Shown here one piece after another: positions 34,031-43,182 of a stretch of DNA of 64,000 nt (its first letter is position 1; the number at the start of each line of letters is the position of its first letter). The stretch is taken from contig NZ_CP047025.1 in NCBI RefSeq assembly GCF_009796845.1, positions 1,674,001-1,738,000 on the forward strand. The letters are read 5' to 3'. The notes under the pieces are model-generated. The model saw only the letters and a list, made by a program, of their open reading frames with translations. It ran no database searches and was not told where the DNA came from. The DNA comes from Cobetia sp. L2A1. Lineage in GTDB: Bacteria > Pseudomonadota > Gammaproteobacteria > Pseudomonadales > Halomonadaceae. The position numbers and the translations under genes are program-made.

Positions 34031-34598
34031 CGTGGAGAGCTTCTTGTGAAGTTATTGTTGTCTGCCTTCACCATACGAAGCGAGCTCAGATAAATCCAAT
34101 CGATTTTTATCGAGTCAACTCATCGGAAATTCCTTTCATGCTGTGCGTGAATGGGGTGTGGTGTGGTTGGCATACGTCACCCAGCGGTCTGGCTGGTCAG
34201 GAGGGGGTACAGCGCAGTGACGAGAAAAGCCACGAGGGAGCCATCAGGCTAGCCGGTGTGATGCGTCTGGAGTGTGGTGCGCCTGAGACAGGCATGACAA
34301 ATCTTGGCAGGTAATAAAGACAGGACCCGAGGCATTGCGCCAGAGGGGTAGCCGTATGTAGGGAGTCCTGCTTCCGTGCAGCGAATAGTGGAGAGATTTG
34401 TCGCAAGGCCAAGGAACAGGTATGGCGATGTGCTACCAGATTGCCTGCCTTGGACGGAGTTGAGTCGCCAGTGAAGTGGAGGACTCAGGAAAGGTACTTG
34501 CTTATAGTATTGACTGCCCGTCTCTTGACTGTGCAGCCAAAAAGCGGGCAAGCAATCAGGCAAGGTGTGCGATTAGCCCTCACCTGATTACATCTTTT
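34031..34598. other. Gene-free gap upstream of DUF1445
   Basis: About 570 bases between DUF1445 and dld, both on the minus strand. Apart from the operator candidate at 34097-34113 I see nothing convincing: no strong terminator after dld and no gene with family support. Confidence 0.45.
34097..34113. promoter_or_regulatory. ATCGAT-type operator candidate upstream of the DUF1445 operon
   Basis: CCAATCGATTTTTATCG, with an AATCGATT palindromic core at 34099-34106, lies about 70 bases before the DUF1445 start. It shares the motif seen at 24255, 24346, 44984, 48705, 49789 and 50034. Confidence 0.55.
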
Positions 34599-36305
34599 TC
34601 AAGCACAGCAATTACAGTTTCGCTTGTACTTGTCCATCTTGCCAATGCCTGGGTTGAACGTATTGGTAGGGTCAAGCGTGCGGTAGAAGTCCTGCAGATC
34701 GGACTCTGCCTTGTATAAGTGGCCTACATTGTGTTCTGCCGGATATTTCGCACCACGAGTGTCCAGCAGTTCAAGCATTGCTGCTTTTACAGCCTTGGCA
34801 TCAGCCCCCTTTTTCAAGATGTAATCTTGATGGAAGACATGACACATGAAGTGGCCATAGTACAAGGCGTGCTCGATCTGGCTGCTGATTGCTACAGGTA
34901 ACTCTTCTACCCAGTTGTCATCATTTCGGCGCAACGCAATATCCAAGGCCAGTATTTCGCCTACGTCTTTATCGTGAATCGTTTCATAACGCATTGCTGC
35001 ACCCGCTGCGGCAAAACGATTGAGATAGGCTTTTGAGGCTTCATCTTGACTACAGACAATGAAGTCACCTTCGTTTTCTTCAAATTCAAAGAAGGACTTG
35101 AGGTAGGATTTAGCCTCTGCGATACCACCGTCTGTCATTTTGAGCAGCAAGTGATGTTCGTAGTCATCACGGAACTGCAACAGCCTTTTCGGCAACTGCT
35201 GTGGGAATACACGACTGAACAGTTGCATCATGCGATCACTCATGTGACTTGGTAAAAACGACCATTTACCGAGTGTCGCATCCATACGACCTTTCATTGC
35301 AAATAACTTTGGAAGTACACCTGTGCCTAGATAGTGAATCGTCAGTACCGTATCCTTGCCGTATTTTTCAGATATGTTGAACATGTCCCGGTGCATATAC
35401 TCACCCACGTCTGGCATGTTTTCAAAATTCTGCAACATGTGGCGACGTAAACGAGTTAATACATCGGGATTATTCGTACCGATATAGAATGTCTGTTCTT
35501 CCTTCGCCACAGGGAAGGTGTCCAGACGTACGGCAAAGACAGCTAATTTGCCAGCGCAACCACTGGCTTCATATAATCGGCGTTTATCGGCGTTGAAGCG
35601 CGCGGGTGTGTCGGCATCAATGTCACGGATACGGTCAGTATATTCACGATCAGAAGCTTGCTTTCCGTGGTCTGACAAGCCTTCCTTGGTGAAGTTGCCA
35701 TTTTCCAGATTGGCGATCATCTCGTCTGGTGATTCACCTAAATCAATCCCTAGATGATTGACCAATTCTAACTTGCCTTCTGCTGTGACCTGCGCAAACA
35801 ATGCCATTTCCGTGTATGCAGGGCCGCGTTTGACCAAAGCACCACCAGAGTTATTGGATATCCCCCCTACAATCGATGCCCCCAAGCTGGACGAGCCAAT
35901 GACCGAGTGAGGTGCACGCTTGAGTGGCTTCAATGTGTTTTCCAATAAAAACAATGTCGCACCGGGGAAGCTCAAGACCTGCTCGCCTGAGTTCAACAGT
36001 ACAATGTCATTCATAGCCAAGGTATTGATGACAACGACGTCACGGTCATAGTCTTCGCCGCTAGGTGTTGAACCCTCGGTGAGACCGGTTTTCGCGGCTT
36101 GCATGATAATAATGACATCAGCTTCCACACATACCTGCAGGGCTTGCCAAAGTTGTGTCAGCGTATGGGGAAATAGGACCGCCAGCGCAGCGCCAGAACC
36201 AGAACGAAAACCTTTACGGTAATATTCAGTACTGCGCTTTTGGGTTTGTACGTTGTCATCTCCTAGCAAAATATTTAGTTGCTCTATCAGTTTGTCATTT
36301 GACAC
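34599..36305 (-). CDS. dld: Quinone-dependent D-lactate dehydrogenase
   Basis: A 568-residue FAD enzyme of the E. coli Dld type (571 residues), which oxidises D-lactate to pyruvate at the inner membrane face. FAD-domain text: ITLTEG-like AAKTGLTEGSTPSGEDYDRDVV, then LPGATLFLLENTLKPLKR-like text, SSLGASIVGGISNNSGGALVKRG; the end carries HNVGHLYKA. The GTG at 36305 is chosen over the one at 36335: AAGG lies at good spacing and the protein then begins MSNDKLIEQL, as in homologues. Codons are visibly more AT-rich than in the neighbours, suggesting acquisition from another lineage. A LysR gene lies directly upstream. Confidence 0.92.
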   Translation of the reverse strand: MSNDKLIEQLNILLGDDNVQTQKRSTEYYRKGFRSGSGAALAVLFPHTLTQLWQALQVCVEADVIIIMQAAKTGLTEGSTPSGEDYDRDVVVINTLAMNDIVLLNSGEQVLSFPGATLFLLENTLKPLKRAPHSVIGSSSLGASIVGGISNNSGGALVKRGPAYTEMALFAQVTAEGKLELVNHLGIDLGESPDEMIANLENGNFTKEGLSDHGKQASDREYTDRIRDIDADTPARFNADKRRLYEASGCAGKLAVFAVRLDTFPVAKEEQTFYIGTNNPDVLTRLRRHMLQNFENMPDVGEYMHRDMFNISEKYGKDTVLTIHYLGTGVLPKLFAMKGRMDATLGKWSFLPSHMSDRMMQLFSRVFPQQLPKRLLQFRDDYEHHLLLKMTDGGIAEAKSYLKSFFEFEENEGDFIVCSQDEASKAYLNRFAAAGAAMRYETIHDKDVGEILALDIALRRNDDNWVEELPVAISSQIEHALYYGHFMCHVFHQDYILKKGADAKAVKAAMLELLDTRGAKYPAEHNVGHLYKAESDLQDFYRTLDPTNTFNPGIGKMDKYKRNCNCCA

Positions 36306-36385
36306 GGTCAATACCTTTTGAAAGCGTGTTTTCACTCTACAAGATCATTCGACTAACGTACAAGGGACGCTGGCGCTGCGCGGGC

Positions 36386-37288
36386 TCAAGGAAGTGCTGT
36401 ATGTGTATCCTGATCCTGCCGTGCGATCTCGATGGCCAGCTCACAGACCCCCTCGGCCAGTGCGTTCTCCATATGAGTTGGCCAGCAGGCGGTGAAGGTC
36501 AGTTCGGGTAGCTCGCAGGGCAGGCTGAGCAGGGTGCCCTGGCGGATTTCCTCAGCCACGATGCGCGGCGGGATGGCGCCGACGCCCAGGCCATCCAGTG
36601 TCATGCGCACGATGGTCCACAGCGAACTCGAGCAGTGCAGTTTGACCTTATCCAGCGCCATTTGGTGCAGCAGTGAGCCAAGCTCATGATAGGGGCGACT
36701 GTTGCGGGCAAAGGAGATCAGCGGTAGGTGTCCCAGGCGGCGTAGTGAGAAGTTGTCCGCGTTCAGGCCCAGTGTCGGACTGACCACGAAGCCCATGGTG
36801 TAGTGACACAGGAAACGATTGAGGACGTTCTCGGCGGTGACGGGGCCCATCAGAAAGGCGAGGTCTATATCGCCGGCAGTCAACATGGCGGCGAGACCGG
36901 GAGAGCTGTCGACCTCAAGTTCCAAGGTGAGTTCCGGGAAGCGATGCGCCAGCGCGGAAAGAAAATCCGGCAGCCAGCTGTGTGCCACGGTTTCGACCAC
37001 GCCCAATCTGAGCACGCCTTGAAAGGGGGCATTGAGCTTCACGCTGGAAAGCGCCTTCTGGCGTGCCTCGAGAAGCCCTTCGGCATGACGATAGAACTCA
37101 CGCCCCTTGGGAGTGGGCTTCACCGGTCGCCGTGTGCGCTCCAGCAGTCGGGTTTCCAGTGACGTTTCCAGCTTGTTGATGCGTTCGGAAATCGAGGGCT
37201 GGGTCAGGTGCAGATGTTGAGCCGCCAGACGAAATGATCCCAGTCGCGTGATCCAGACAAAGGCTTCTATTTCCTTGAAATCGAACAT
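36386..37288 (-). CDS. LysR-family transcriptional regulator
   Basis: A 300-residue regulator. The N-terminal helix-turn-helix is FDFKEIEAFVWITRLGSFRLAAQHLHLTQPSISERINKLE; the rest is a substrate-binding domain with GVLRLGVVETVAHSWLP. The start at 37288 (MFDFKEIEAF) is the family form; the longer frame adds an unconserved, Cys-containing leader. It lies 80 bases upstream of dld in the same direction and may control it; its GC-rich codons differ from dld. Confidence 0.88.
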   Translation of the reverse strand: MFDFKEIEAFVWITRLGSFRLAAQHLHLTQPSISERINKLETSLETRLLERTRRPVKPTPKGREFYRHAEGLLEARQKALSSVKLNAPFQGVLRLGVVETVAHSWLPDFLSALAHRFPELTLELEVDSSPGLAAMLTAGDIDLAFLMGPVTAENVLNRFLCHYTMGFVVSPTLGLNADNFSLRRLGHLPLISFARNSRPYHELGSLLHQMALDKVKLHCSSSLWTIVRMTLDGLGVGAIPPRIVAEEIRQGTLLSLPCELPELTFTACWPTHMENALAEGVCELAIEIARQDQDTHTALP

Positions 37289-37433
37289 GACAGGGGATCC
37301 TGTAAAGACAGACGTGCGAGGGCAAGCGATGGCTAGATGATCGTTCGTTGAATATTTGCGTACACGGAGGCTCGTTTTTGGGCACAATGAGCGTCGACAA
37401 GAATGATGACCTTTAGCTTGAAAAGGAATGATG

Positions 37434-37619
37434 ATGAAGTCTTCAGTGCGTATTGTCAGTCTAGTGATGCTGACCGCCGTTGTAATGGCTGGGTGTCGTT
37501 ATACGCCGGCGAGGATCGATGCGGAGCCAATCATTGAAATCGGCGATGGCCATCATGACCACAAAAGTGGAGGTGGTGATTTCTGCCCCCCTGGGCAAGC
37601 CAAGAAAGGCAATTGCTGA
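37434..37619 (+). CDS. Small lipoprotein with CPPGQAKKGNC end
   Basis: A 61-residue protein with a lipoprotein signal ending in the lipobox VMAGC (Cys about residue 21). The mature part is only about 40 residues: an acidic segment, a HHDHK cluster and the C-terminal FCPPGQAKKGNC. I recall similar short lipoproteins with this ending in other gammaproteobacteria, function unknown. Three ATGs lie in a row; the third (37434) has the best spacing to AAAAGGA. It is divergent from the LysR gene and has its own terminator. Confidence 0.7.
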   Translation: MKSSVRIVSLVMLTAVVMAGCRYTPARIDAEPIIEIGDGHHDHKSGGGDFCPPGQAKKGNC

Positions 37620-37633
37620 TCGCATGACCGACT

Positions 37634-37661
37634 AAAGGAGCTGCCCATGCAGCTCCTTTTT
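37634..37661 (+). terminator. Terminator after the small lipoprotein
   Basis: Stem AAAGGAGCTGC against GCAGCTCCTTT with loop CCAT and a T run. Confidence 0.85.
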
Positions 37662-37769
37662 CGTTATCAGGCCAGTGGTCCTGGTATGAAAGTGGGCGTT
37701 TTTCAGTATCTTTCCCCATGTAAATTCTCAAGAAAACCCTGGGTTTTCCGATAGTGGTTCGTACCTCTC

Positions 37770-38699
37770 ATGCTCAATCCTAAAGCGCTGATCGCGCTGA
37801 ATGAAATCATTCGCCGTGGCTCGCTACGCCGCGCCGCACGGCACCTCAACCTCGACCCTTCGGCTGTCAGCCGCCAGATAAAGCAGCTGGAGGAGGAGGT
37901 GGGCGTGGCGCTGTGTGAGCGCAGCGAAACTGGCATGCGAGCGACCGAGTCAGGCCTGCTGCTGCTGGATCATTTTCACCGGCAACAGGCGGCGGAGGCT
38001 GCGGCGTTGTCACAGCTCAATGCCTTGCAGGGGTTGCGCATTGGTGAGGTTCGCATCGCGGTGGGTGAGGGTTTCATCGCGGACTTGATCTCGGCGCCCT
38101 TGCAGAGCTTCATGGCCCGTCATCCGGGTATCGAGGTGGTGGTGCGTATGGCTGGAGTCAACGAGGCCACTGAGCTGTTGCGGGACTTTGAGGTCGATAT
38201 TGCTTTGCTGTATGCGCCACCGGTTGACCCCATCCTGTGCTGTCATGTGGAGACCTGCCAGCCACTGGATCTCATCGTGCCATCAGCGCATCCACTGCTG
38301 GAGATCGGCAAGCCGCTGACGCTGGCACAGGTCGCGAATTATCCGCTGGCGTTGATCGATGAATGTACCGGCATGCGGCAGATGGTGAACCAAGCCGCTC
38401 AGCAGGAGCGCGTAAACCTGCGTGCCCAGTTGCGCACCAATTCCGTCTCGGTACTCAAGAATTTCGTGCGCTCCGGGATTGGCGTGACCTTCATGCCAGA
38501 GCTCAGCGTGGTGGAAGAGCTGCGTCGTGGGGATATCTGTCTGTTGGCGATGCAGCATCCGGCGCTGGCCAGCACTCGGGCTCAGATTTGCACACGTAAC
38601 GGGCGCGACATGACTGTTGCCGTGGAAGCCTGTCTGGCACATCTGCAGCAGGGATTGCGCTTCTTTACCGCGGATGCGCCCCGCCTGCTAGGCCTGTGA
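37770..38699 (+). CDS. LysR-family transcriptional regulator
   Basis: A 309-residue regulator. HTH: ALIALNEIIRRGSLRRAARHLNLDPSAVSRQIKQLE; the effector domain starts near residue 90 (GEVRIAVGEGFIADLI) and contains LIDECTGMRQMVNQAA. It stands alone between the small lipoprotein and the metallo-hydrolase gene, on the plus strand. No divergent target gene is present, so its regulon is not evident. Confidence 0.88.
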   Translation: MLNPKALIALNEIIRRGSLRRAARHLNLDPSAVSRQIKQLEEEVGVALCERSETGMRATESGLLLLDHFHRQQAAEAAALSQLNALQGLRIGEVRIAVGEGFIADLISAPLQSFMARHPGIEVVVRMAGVNEATELLRDFEVDIALLYAPPVDPILCCHVETCQPLDLIVPSAHPLLEIGKPLTLAQVANYPLALIDECTGMRQMVNQAAQQERVNLRAQLRTNSVSVLKNFVRSGIGVTFMPELSVVEELRRGDICLLAMQHPALASTRAQICTRNGRDMTVAVEACLAHLQQGLRFFTADAPRLLGL

Positions 38700-39014
38700 G
38701 GCGGAGATTGATTGTCACCAAGACTGAAGGTTTCAGGTGCTGAAGGTCGCCAATGCAGAGGGGACCAGTGCAGAGATCACTGAACGCTGACTTGGATTCG
38801 AACGCTGCATTCTCGTTATGCCGAGGGATACAGTAATGAGAGTGCATCCAGACTTACCAACGCCTCGTATCAGGAAAATGTCCGCCACACAGGTGGTGGG
38901 TGCCGGTCATGCAAGTTGATCGGTGCGCGAGCAGTGAATATGCCCGAGCTCTCACGGGGTATTCGTCTTGCTGTTCCCGCGGCTTTCCTCTTCCCGGATA
39001 TGAGGACTTTCTCG
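38700..39014. other. Gene-free gap before the metallo-hydrolase gene
   Basis: About 315 bases; no terminator hairpin, repeat or gene could be supported. It must hold the promoter of the following gene. Confidence 0.4.
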
Positions 39015-39890
39015 ATGCTGAAACCGCTTTGCAAGGCCATGGCCTTCGTGCTGCTGCCCTTGTCCATCAGTGCTCAAGCTTATGAGATCGAGCCGCTGGG
39101 TGATCGCCTGTATCGCTTCATCGATGATCGCCATCGCTCGGTCTTTCTGATCACGGACCAGGGAGCACTGGTGACGGACCCGCTGAATCACGCGGCCGCC
39201 ACCTGGCTGAACAACGAGATCAAGGAGCGTTTCGATACCCCGGTCAGATATGTGGTGTACAGCCATAACCACAGTGACCATATCTATGGGGCGGAGGTCT
39301 TCGATAACCCGGATACCACCTTCATCGCGCATCGTCTTGCCGCGCAGGACATCATCAATACCCAAGCCAAGACCGTGGTGCCGGACGTGGTCTTTGACGA
39401 TGAACTCAAGATCACGCTGGGCGAAGACACGGTGGTACTGAATTATCATGGCCCCAATGACGGGCGCGGCTCTGTCAGCATGCGGTTTGAGCAGCAGAAG
39501 ACTCTGTTCGTGGTCGACTGGATCGTGGTGGGGCGGATGCCGTGGCAGAAGCTCTGGAGTTACGACATTCAGGGGATGATCAATTCGACACGCGCCGTGC
39601 TCGAGTATGATTTCGATACCTTCGTCGGCGGACATGCTGACGTTGGCACGCGTGCGGATGTCGAGCGCTATCTGGCCTATCTCGAGTCACTGTATGCCCA
39701 GGTGACCGACGGCATCCTGGCCGGCAAGTCGTTGGATCAGATCAAGCAGGATGTTGATCTCTCGGCCTGGAGTGATCTACCGCAATACGACGCCTGGGTC
39801 GGGCTCAATATCGAGGGCGTGCATGAACGTCTGATGGAAGAATCAGGCATGGGCTGGCGTAGTGATCTGGTTGGTGAACATACGCATTGA
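39015..39890 (+). CDS. Exported MBL-fold metallo-hydrolase
   Basis: A 291-residue metallo-beta-lactamase-fold protein with a signal peptide (SISAQA, about residue 22). The zinc motif HxHxDH is SHNHSDHIYGAE near residue 90; GHADVGTRADVERYLAYLESLY follows later. The start at 39015 has GAGG upstream; an earlier ATG at 39000 would add five residues. Substrate unknown; similar periplasmic proteins are found with alcohol- or amine-oxidation systems. A terminator follows. Confidence 0.85.
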   Translation: MLKPLCKAMAFVLLPLSISAQAYEIEPLGDRLYRFIDDRHRSVFLITDQGALVTDPLNHAAATWLNNEIKERFDTPVRYVVYSHNHSDHIYGAEVFDNPDTTFIAHRLAAQDIINTQAKTVVPDVVFDDELKITLGEDTVVLNYHGPNDGRGSVSMRFEQQKTLFVVDWIVVGRMPWQKLWSYDIQGMINSTRAVLEYDFDTFVGGHADVGTRADVERYLAYLESLYAQVTDGILAGKSLDQIKQDVDLSAWSDLPQYDAWVGLNIEGVHERLMEESGMGWRSDLVGEHTH

Positions 39891-39951
39891 TCCGGTGGCT
39901 TTCACCAGACGCTGTCAGCTGACGGAAGAGAGAGAACAATAACAACTGAGC

Positions 39952-39992
39952 CAACACGGCCCCGTTCAACTCAGGTTGATGGGGCCGTGTTG
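39952..39992 (+). terminator. Terminator after the metallo-hydrolase gene
   Basis: Outer stem CAACACGGCCCC against GGGGCCGTGTTG with a second small inner stem (GTTCAAC/GTTGAT-like). Confidence 0.75.
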
Positions 39993-40166
39993 ATTCTGAT
40001 CGCAGAGAATCACATATGCGAGAGTAGTGTGGACAAAACAACAACACCATGGAGATTGATTAGTCTACAGCGTCAACGCTAGTGTCGATGAACGGTTACC
40101 TCGTTACGCGTTAAGCGTGAATGACGTCCCGTAGCACTCGATCACAACAATAAAGGGAACACCTTC

Positions 40167-41192
40167 ATGTCTACAGTCACCTCCTTGTTTCGCAAGAGCC
40201 TGGCAGGCTCAACGCTTGCCTTGAGCTTGTTGACCGCCAGCGTCCAGGCGCAGACCATCAATCTGAGTTACAACGGCGCGCCGGATGCCGACAAAAACGC
40301 GGTGCACGTCTTCGCGACCAATCTCAAGTCGCTGGTCGAGGAGAAAACCGGTGGAGAACTGGAGCTCAAGCTGTATCCCAACAGCATGCTGGGCGAGGAG
40401 CAGGAACGCATGGAGCAGGTGATCAGCTCCCCGAGCCTCAACATTGCCTCCTTCGCGGGCATGGCGCCCATCGTGCCGGAAGTCTACGTGAGCGCCACGC
40501 CGTTCATGTTTGAGGACTTTGCCGCTGCTCGTCGCTTCTTTGATGAGGGCGACTACTGGAAGCAGGTGCAGGCACTCTTCAGTGAGCGTGCCAACGGCGC
40601 CGAAATTCTGGCCGTGGTCGAGGAAGGGGGCTTCCTCGCCTTCACCAACAACACGCGTCCGATCACTCAGCCGGCTGATTTTACCGGGTTGCGCTTCCGT
40701 GCGATGGACCCAAGCCAGGTCGCGCTCTATGAGGCATTCGGTGCCTCGGGTACGCCTATTCCCTGGACTGAGGTCTACATGGCGCTGCGTACTGGCGTCG
40801 CCGATGGCCAGATGAACCCGCCGATGTACATCCTGCTGGGCAGCCTGCAAGAAGTGCAGAAGTACCTGACGTTGGCCAATATCCAGTACTCGGATCAGTT
40901 CCTGCTGGCCAATGGTGAGTTGCTGAAAAGCCTGTCAGACGATGAGCGCACGGCACTCACCGAGGCTGTGAAGGAAGCCAATGCCCAGGCGCGCGAAGAC
41001 AACCAGAATCAGGTCGAGTCGCGTATCACGTCACTTGAAGAGCAGGGCATGGAAGTCATCCGTCCGAGCAAGGCAGACATCGATGCCTTCCGCACCAAGG
41101 GCCAGCCCGCCTATCTGCAATGGCTTAAAGGGCAGGACATCGCGCCAGAACTGATCGAGATGGCCATGAAGGATGCTGGCGTCTCCGCATAA
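40167..41192 (+). CDS. TRAP solute-binding protein (DctP family)
   Basis: A 341-residue periplasmic protein with a signal peptide (ASVQA-QT, about residue 28). Family marks: LKLYPNSMLGEEQERMEQV, DFTGLRFRAMDPSQVALYEAFGASGTPIPWTEVYMALRTGVADGQ-like text, and NPPMYILLGSLQEVQKYLTL. AAAGGGAA precedes the ATG. It heads a plus-strand operon DctP-DctQ-DctM-dipeptidase. No ATCGAT-type site was seen upstream, so it seems to lie outside the shared regulon. Ligand unknown. Confidence 0.91.
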   Translation: MSTVTSLFRKSLAGSTLALSLLTASVQAQTINLSYNGAPDADKNAVHVFATNLKSLVEEKTGGELELKLYPNSMLGEEQERMEQVISSPSLNIASFAGMAPIVPEVYVSATPFMFEDFAAARRFFDEGDYWKQVQALFSERANGAEILAVVEEGGFLAFTNNTRPITQPADFTGLRFRAMDPSQVALYEAFGASGTPIPWTEVYMALRTGVADGQMNPPMYILLGSLQEVQKYLTLANIQYSDQFLLANGELLKSLSDDERTALTEAVKEANAQAREDNQNQVESRITSLEEQGMEVIRPSKADIDAFRTKGQPAYLQWLKGQDIAPELIEMAMKDAGVSA

Positions 41193-41258
41193 CCTTTGCC
41201 TGCTGTTTTGAGGCCCCGGCATCGCTTGCTGAGTCTGTTAAAATGACATCGGCAGGGG

Positions 41259-41903
41259 ATGCCGGGAATGACACATCTTCCTTGCTGGTTGTTGCGCATG
41301 AACTCTCTTTCTTCTTCGCACGCCCCGACGTTCAGGGGACGTGCGCTTTACTGGTCTGGACGAATCACGCTCGGGATGGCGGCCATTCTGCTGGCCTCTA
41401 CCGTCATCATCATGCTCTATGGCGTGGTGATGCGTTATATCTTGGGGGGCGCGCCGATCTGGGTCGATGAACTGACTCGCTATCTCATCATCGCAAGCGT
41501 GATGCTGGCGCTGGGAGCGGTGTGGGTCGAGGGCGCGCACATGCGCGTCGCGCTGCTGGAGCGTCGTCTGGCTCCGCGCATGGCGCGTGTCCTGATCCAC
41601 TATCAATGGTGGCTGACACTGCTGCTGATGGTGGGTGCCACCTGGATGACCTGGCACTATGCCATGTCTTCCAGCATGTTCCGCACCATGGGATTGGGCG
41701 TCAGCCGCATGCTGCCGATGCTCTCCATGCCGATCGGATTTGCGCTGATGACGCTGCAAGTATTGCTTCATGGCCCGCGTCCGCTGGCCTCGCAAGCCTA
41801 TGAGCCCGCTCTTGAGGCTGAAGAGTCTCGTGAATCAACAGGCGCAGATAGCTCCGACAAGCTTTCGTTGCTCGACGACACTCCACAGGAGCCACGCACA
41901 TGA
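41259..41903 (+). CDS. TRAP transporter small permease (DctQ)
   Basis: A 214-residue protein with four membrane spans: LGMAAILLASTVIIMLYGVVMRYIL, the PIWVDELTRYLIIASVMLALG family block and EGAHMRVALL. The start is uncertain: 41259, 41268 or 41298 are possible. A hydrophilic C-terminal tail rich in Glu/Ser follows the last helix. It overlaps dctM by four bases (ATGA). Confidence 0.85.
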   Translation: MPGMTHLPCWLLRMNSLSSSHAPTFRGRALYWSGRITLGMAAILLASTVIIMLYGVVMRYILGGAPIWVDELTRYLIIASVMLALGAVWVEGAHMRVALLERRLAPRMARVLIHYQWWLTLLLMVGATWMTWHYAMSSSMFRTMGLGVSRMLPMLSMPIGFALMTLQVLLHGPRPLASQAYEPALEAEESRESTGADSSDKLSLLDDTPQEPRT

Positions 41904-43177
41904 TCTGGGCAATGTTGGCCATCTTCGTCGTGCACGTGCTGTTGGGCCTGCCGCTGTTTCTGTCCTTGCTCGTCACTGCGGTGACCGGCTTTCTGTTCGT
42001 CGATATCTCGATGCTGGAGCGCCTTGGGCCTCAGCAATTCTTTGGCGGCATCAATGCCTTCTCGCTGATGGCGATTCCGCTGTTCATCCTCGCGGGCAAC
42101 CTGATGAACATCAGCGGCCTGACCGAACGTCTCATGCGCCTGGCACGTTTGATGGTCGGCCATCTTCGCGGTGGCATGGGGCACGTCAATGTGGTGTCCA
42201 GCGTGTTCTTTGCCGGCGTCAATGGTTCAGCGGTCGCGGATACTTCTGCGCTGGGCTCGCTGCTGGTGCCTGCCATGCGCAAGGAAGGCTATTCGACATC
42301 CTTCGCGGCAGGTTTGACGGCGGGCAGCTCACTGATCGGGCCGATCATCCCCCCCAGCATCTTCATGATCCTCTATGCCTCGCTGACCAATACCTCCGTG
42401 GGCAGCCTGTTTCTGGCCGGTGTCGTACCCGGACTGGTACTGGCGGTGGCCTTCATGGCGATGAATGCCTGGTATGCACGTCGTCATGGGTTACAGGCTC
42501 GGGGGCAGGCGCCGGCACGTCGTGAGGTGTTCGCGGCCATTCTCGGCGCGCTGCCGGCGCTAGTCGCCCCGGTGATCATCGTGTCGGGCATCGTGCTGGG
42601 TATCGTGACACCGACGGAATCCGGTGCGCTGATCGTTGCCTATGTCCTGCTGTGCGGGCTCTGGCAGGGGCCGCTCAATCTGAAGGCCGTCTGGGGTGCC
42701 ATCAAGGACACCGCCCGCCTGACGAGTGCCATCTTCGTCATCATGGCGGTATCGTCCATCGTCAGCTGGCTGCTGTCCTATGCCCAGATTCCCAATCAAT
42801 TCGTGGCACTGCTGGCACCCTACGTGGACAGTCCGATCCTGATTCTGCTGCTGTTGAGCGCGATCACCTTCGTCACGGGCATGTTCATGGAAGAAGTCTC
42901 GGCCTTGATGCTGTTGACGCCCATCTTCGTTCCGGTGGCGATGGCGGCCGGCATTGATCCGATCCATCTTGGTGTCATCATCACGCTCAATATCACCATT
43001 GCCTTGATCACACCGCCCATGGGAGCCTGCGTGTTCGTGGCGGCTGCGGTCAGCAAGCTCGAGATCACCTCGTTGTTTCGTACCATCTGGCCCTTCGTAT
43101 TGGTCGCCGTGGCGGTCCTGTTGATGCTGATTGTCTTCCCCCCTCTGACTCTGTGGTTGCCGACCCTGTCTGGATAA
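41900..43177 (+). CDS. TRAP transporter large permease (DctM)
   Basis: A 425-residue membrane protein with clear DctM segments: FILAGNLMNISGLTERLMRLAR, FFAGVNGSAVADTSALGSLLVPAM, GSSLIGPIIPPSIFMILYA and TIALITPPMGACVFVAA. AGGAG precedes its ATG inside the dctQ end. With the two genes upstream it forms a sodium-driven importer. Confidence 0.93.
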   Translation: MIWAMLAIFVVHVLLGLPLFLSLLVTAVTGFLFVDISMLERLGPQQFFGGINAFSLMAIPLFILAGNLMNISGLTERLMRLARLMVGHLRGGMGHVNVVSSVFFAGVNGSAVADTSALGSLLVPAMRKEGYSTSFAAGLTAGSSLIGPIIPPSIFMILYASLTNTSVGSLFLAGVVPGLVLAVAFMAMNAWYARRHGLQARGQAPARREVFAAILGALPALVAPVIIVSGIVLGIVTPTESGALIVAYVLLCGLWQGPLNLKAVWGAIKDTARLTSAIFVIMAVSSIVSWLLSYAQIPNQFVALLAPYVDSPILILLLLSAITFVTGMFMEEVSALMLLTPIFVPVAMAAGIDPIHLGVIITLNITIALITPPMGACVFVAAAVSKLEITSLFRTIWPFVLVAVAVLLMLIVFPPLTLWLPTLSG

Positions 43178-43182
43178 CGTGA

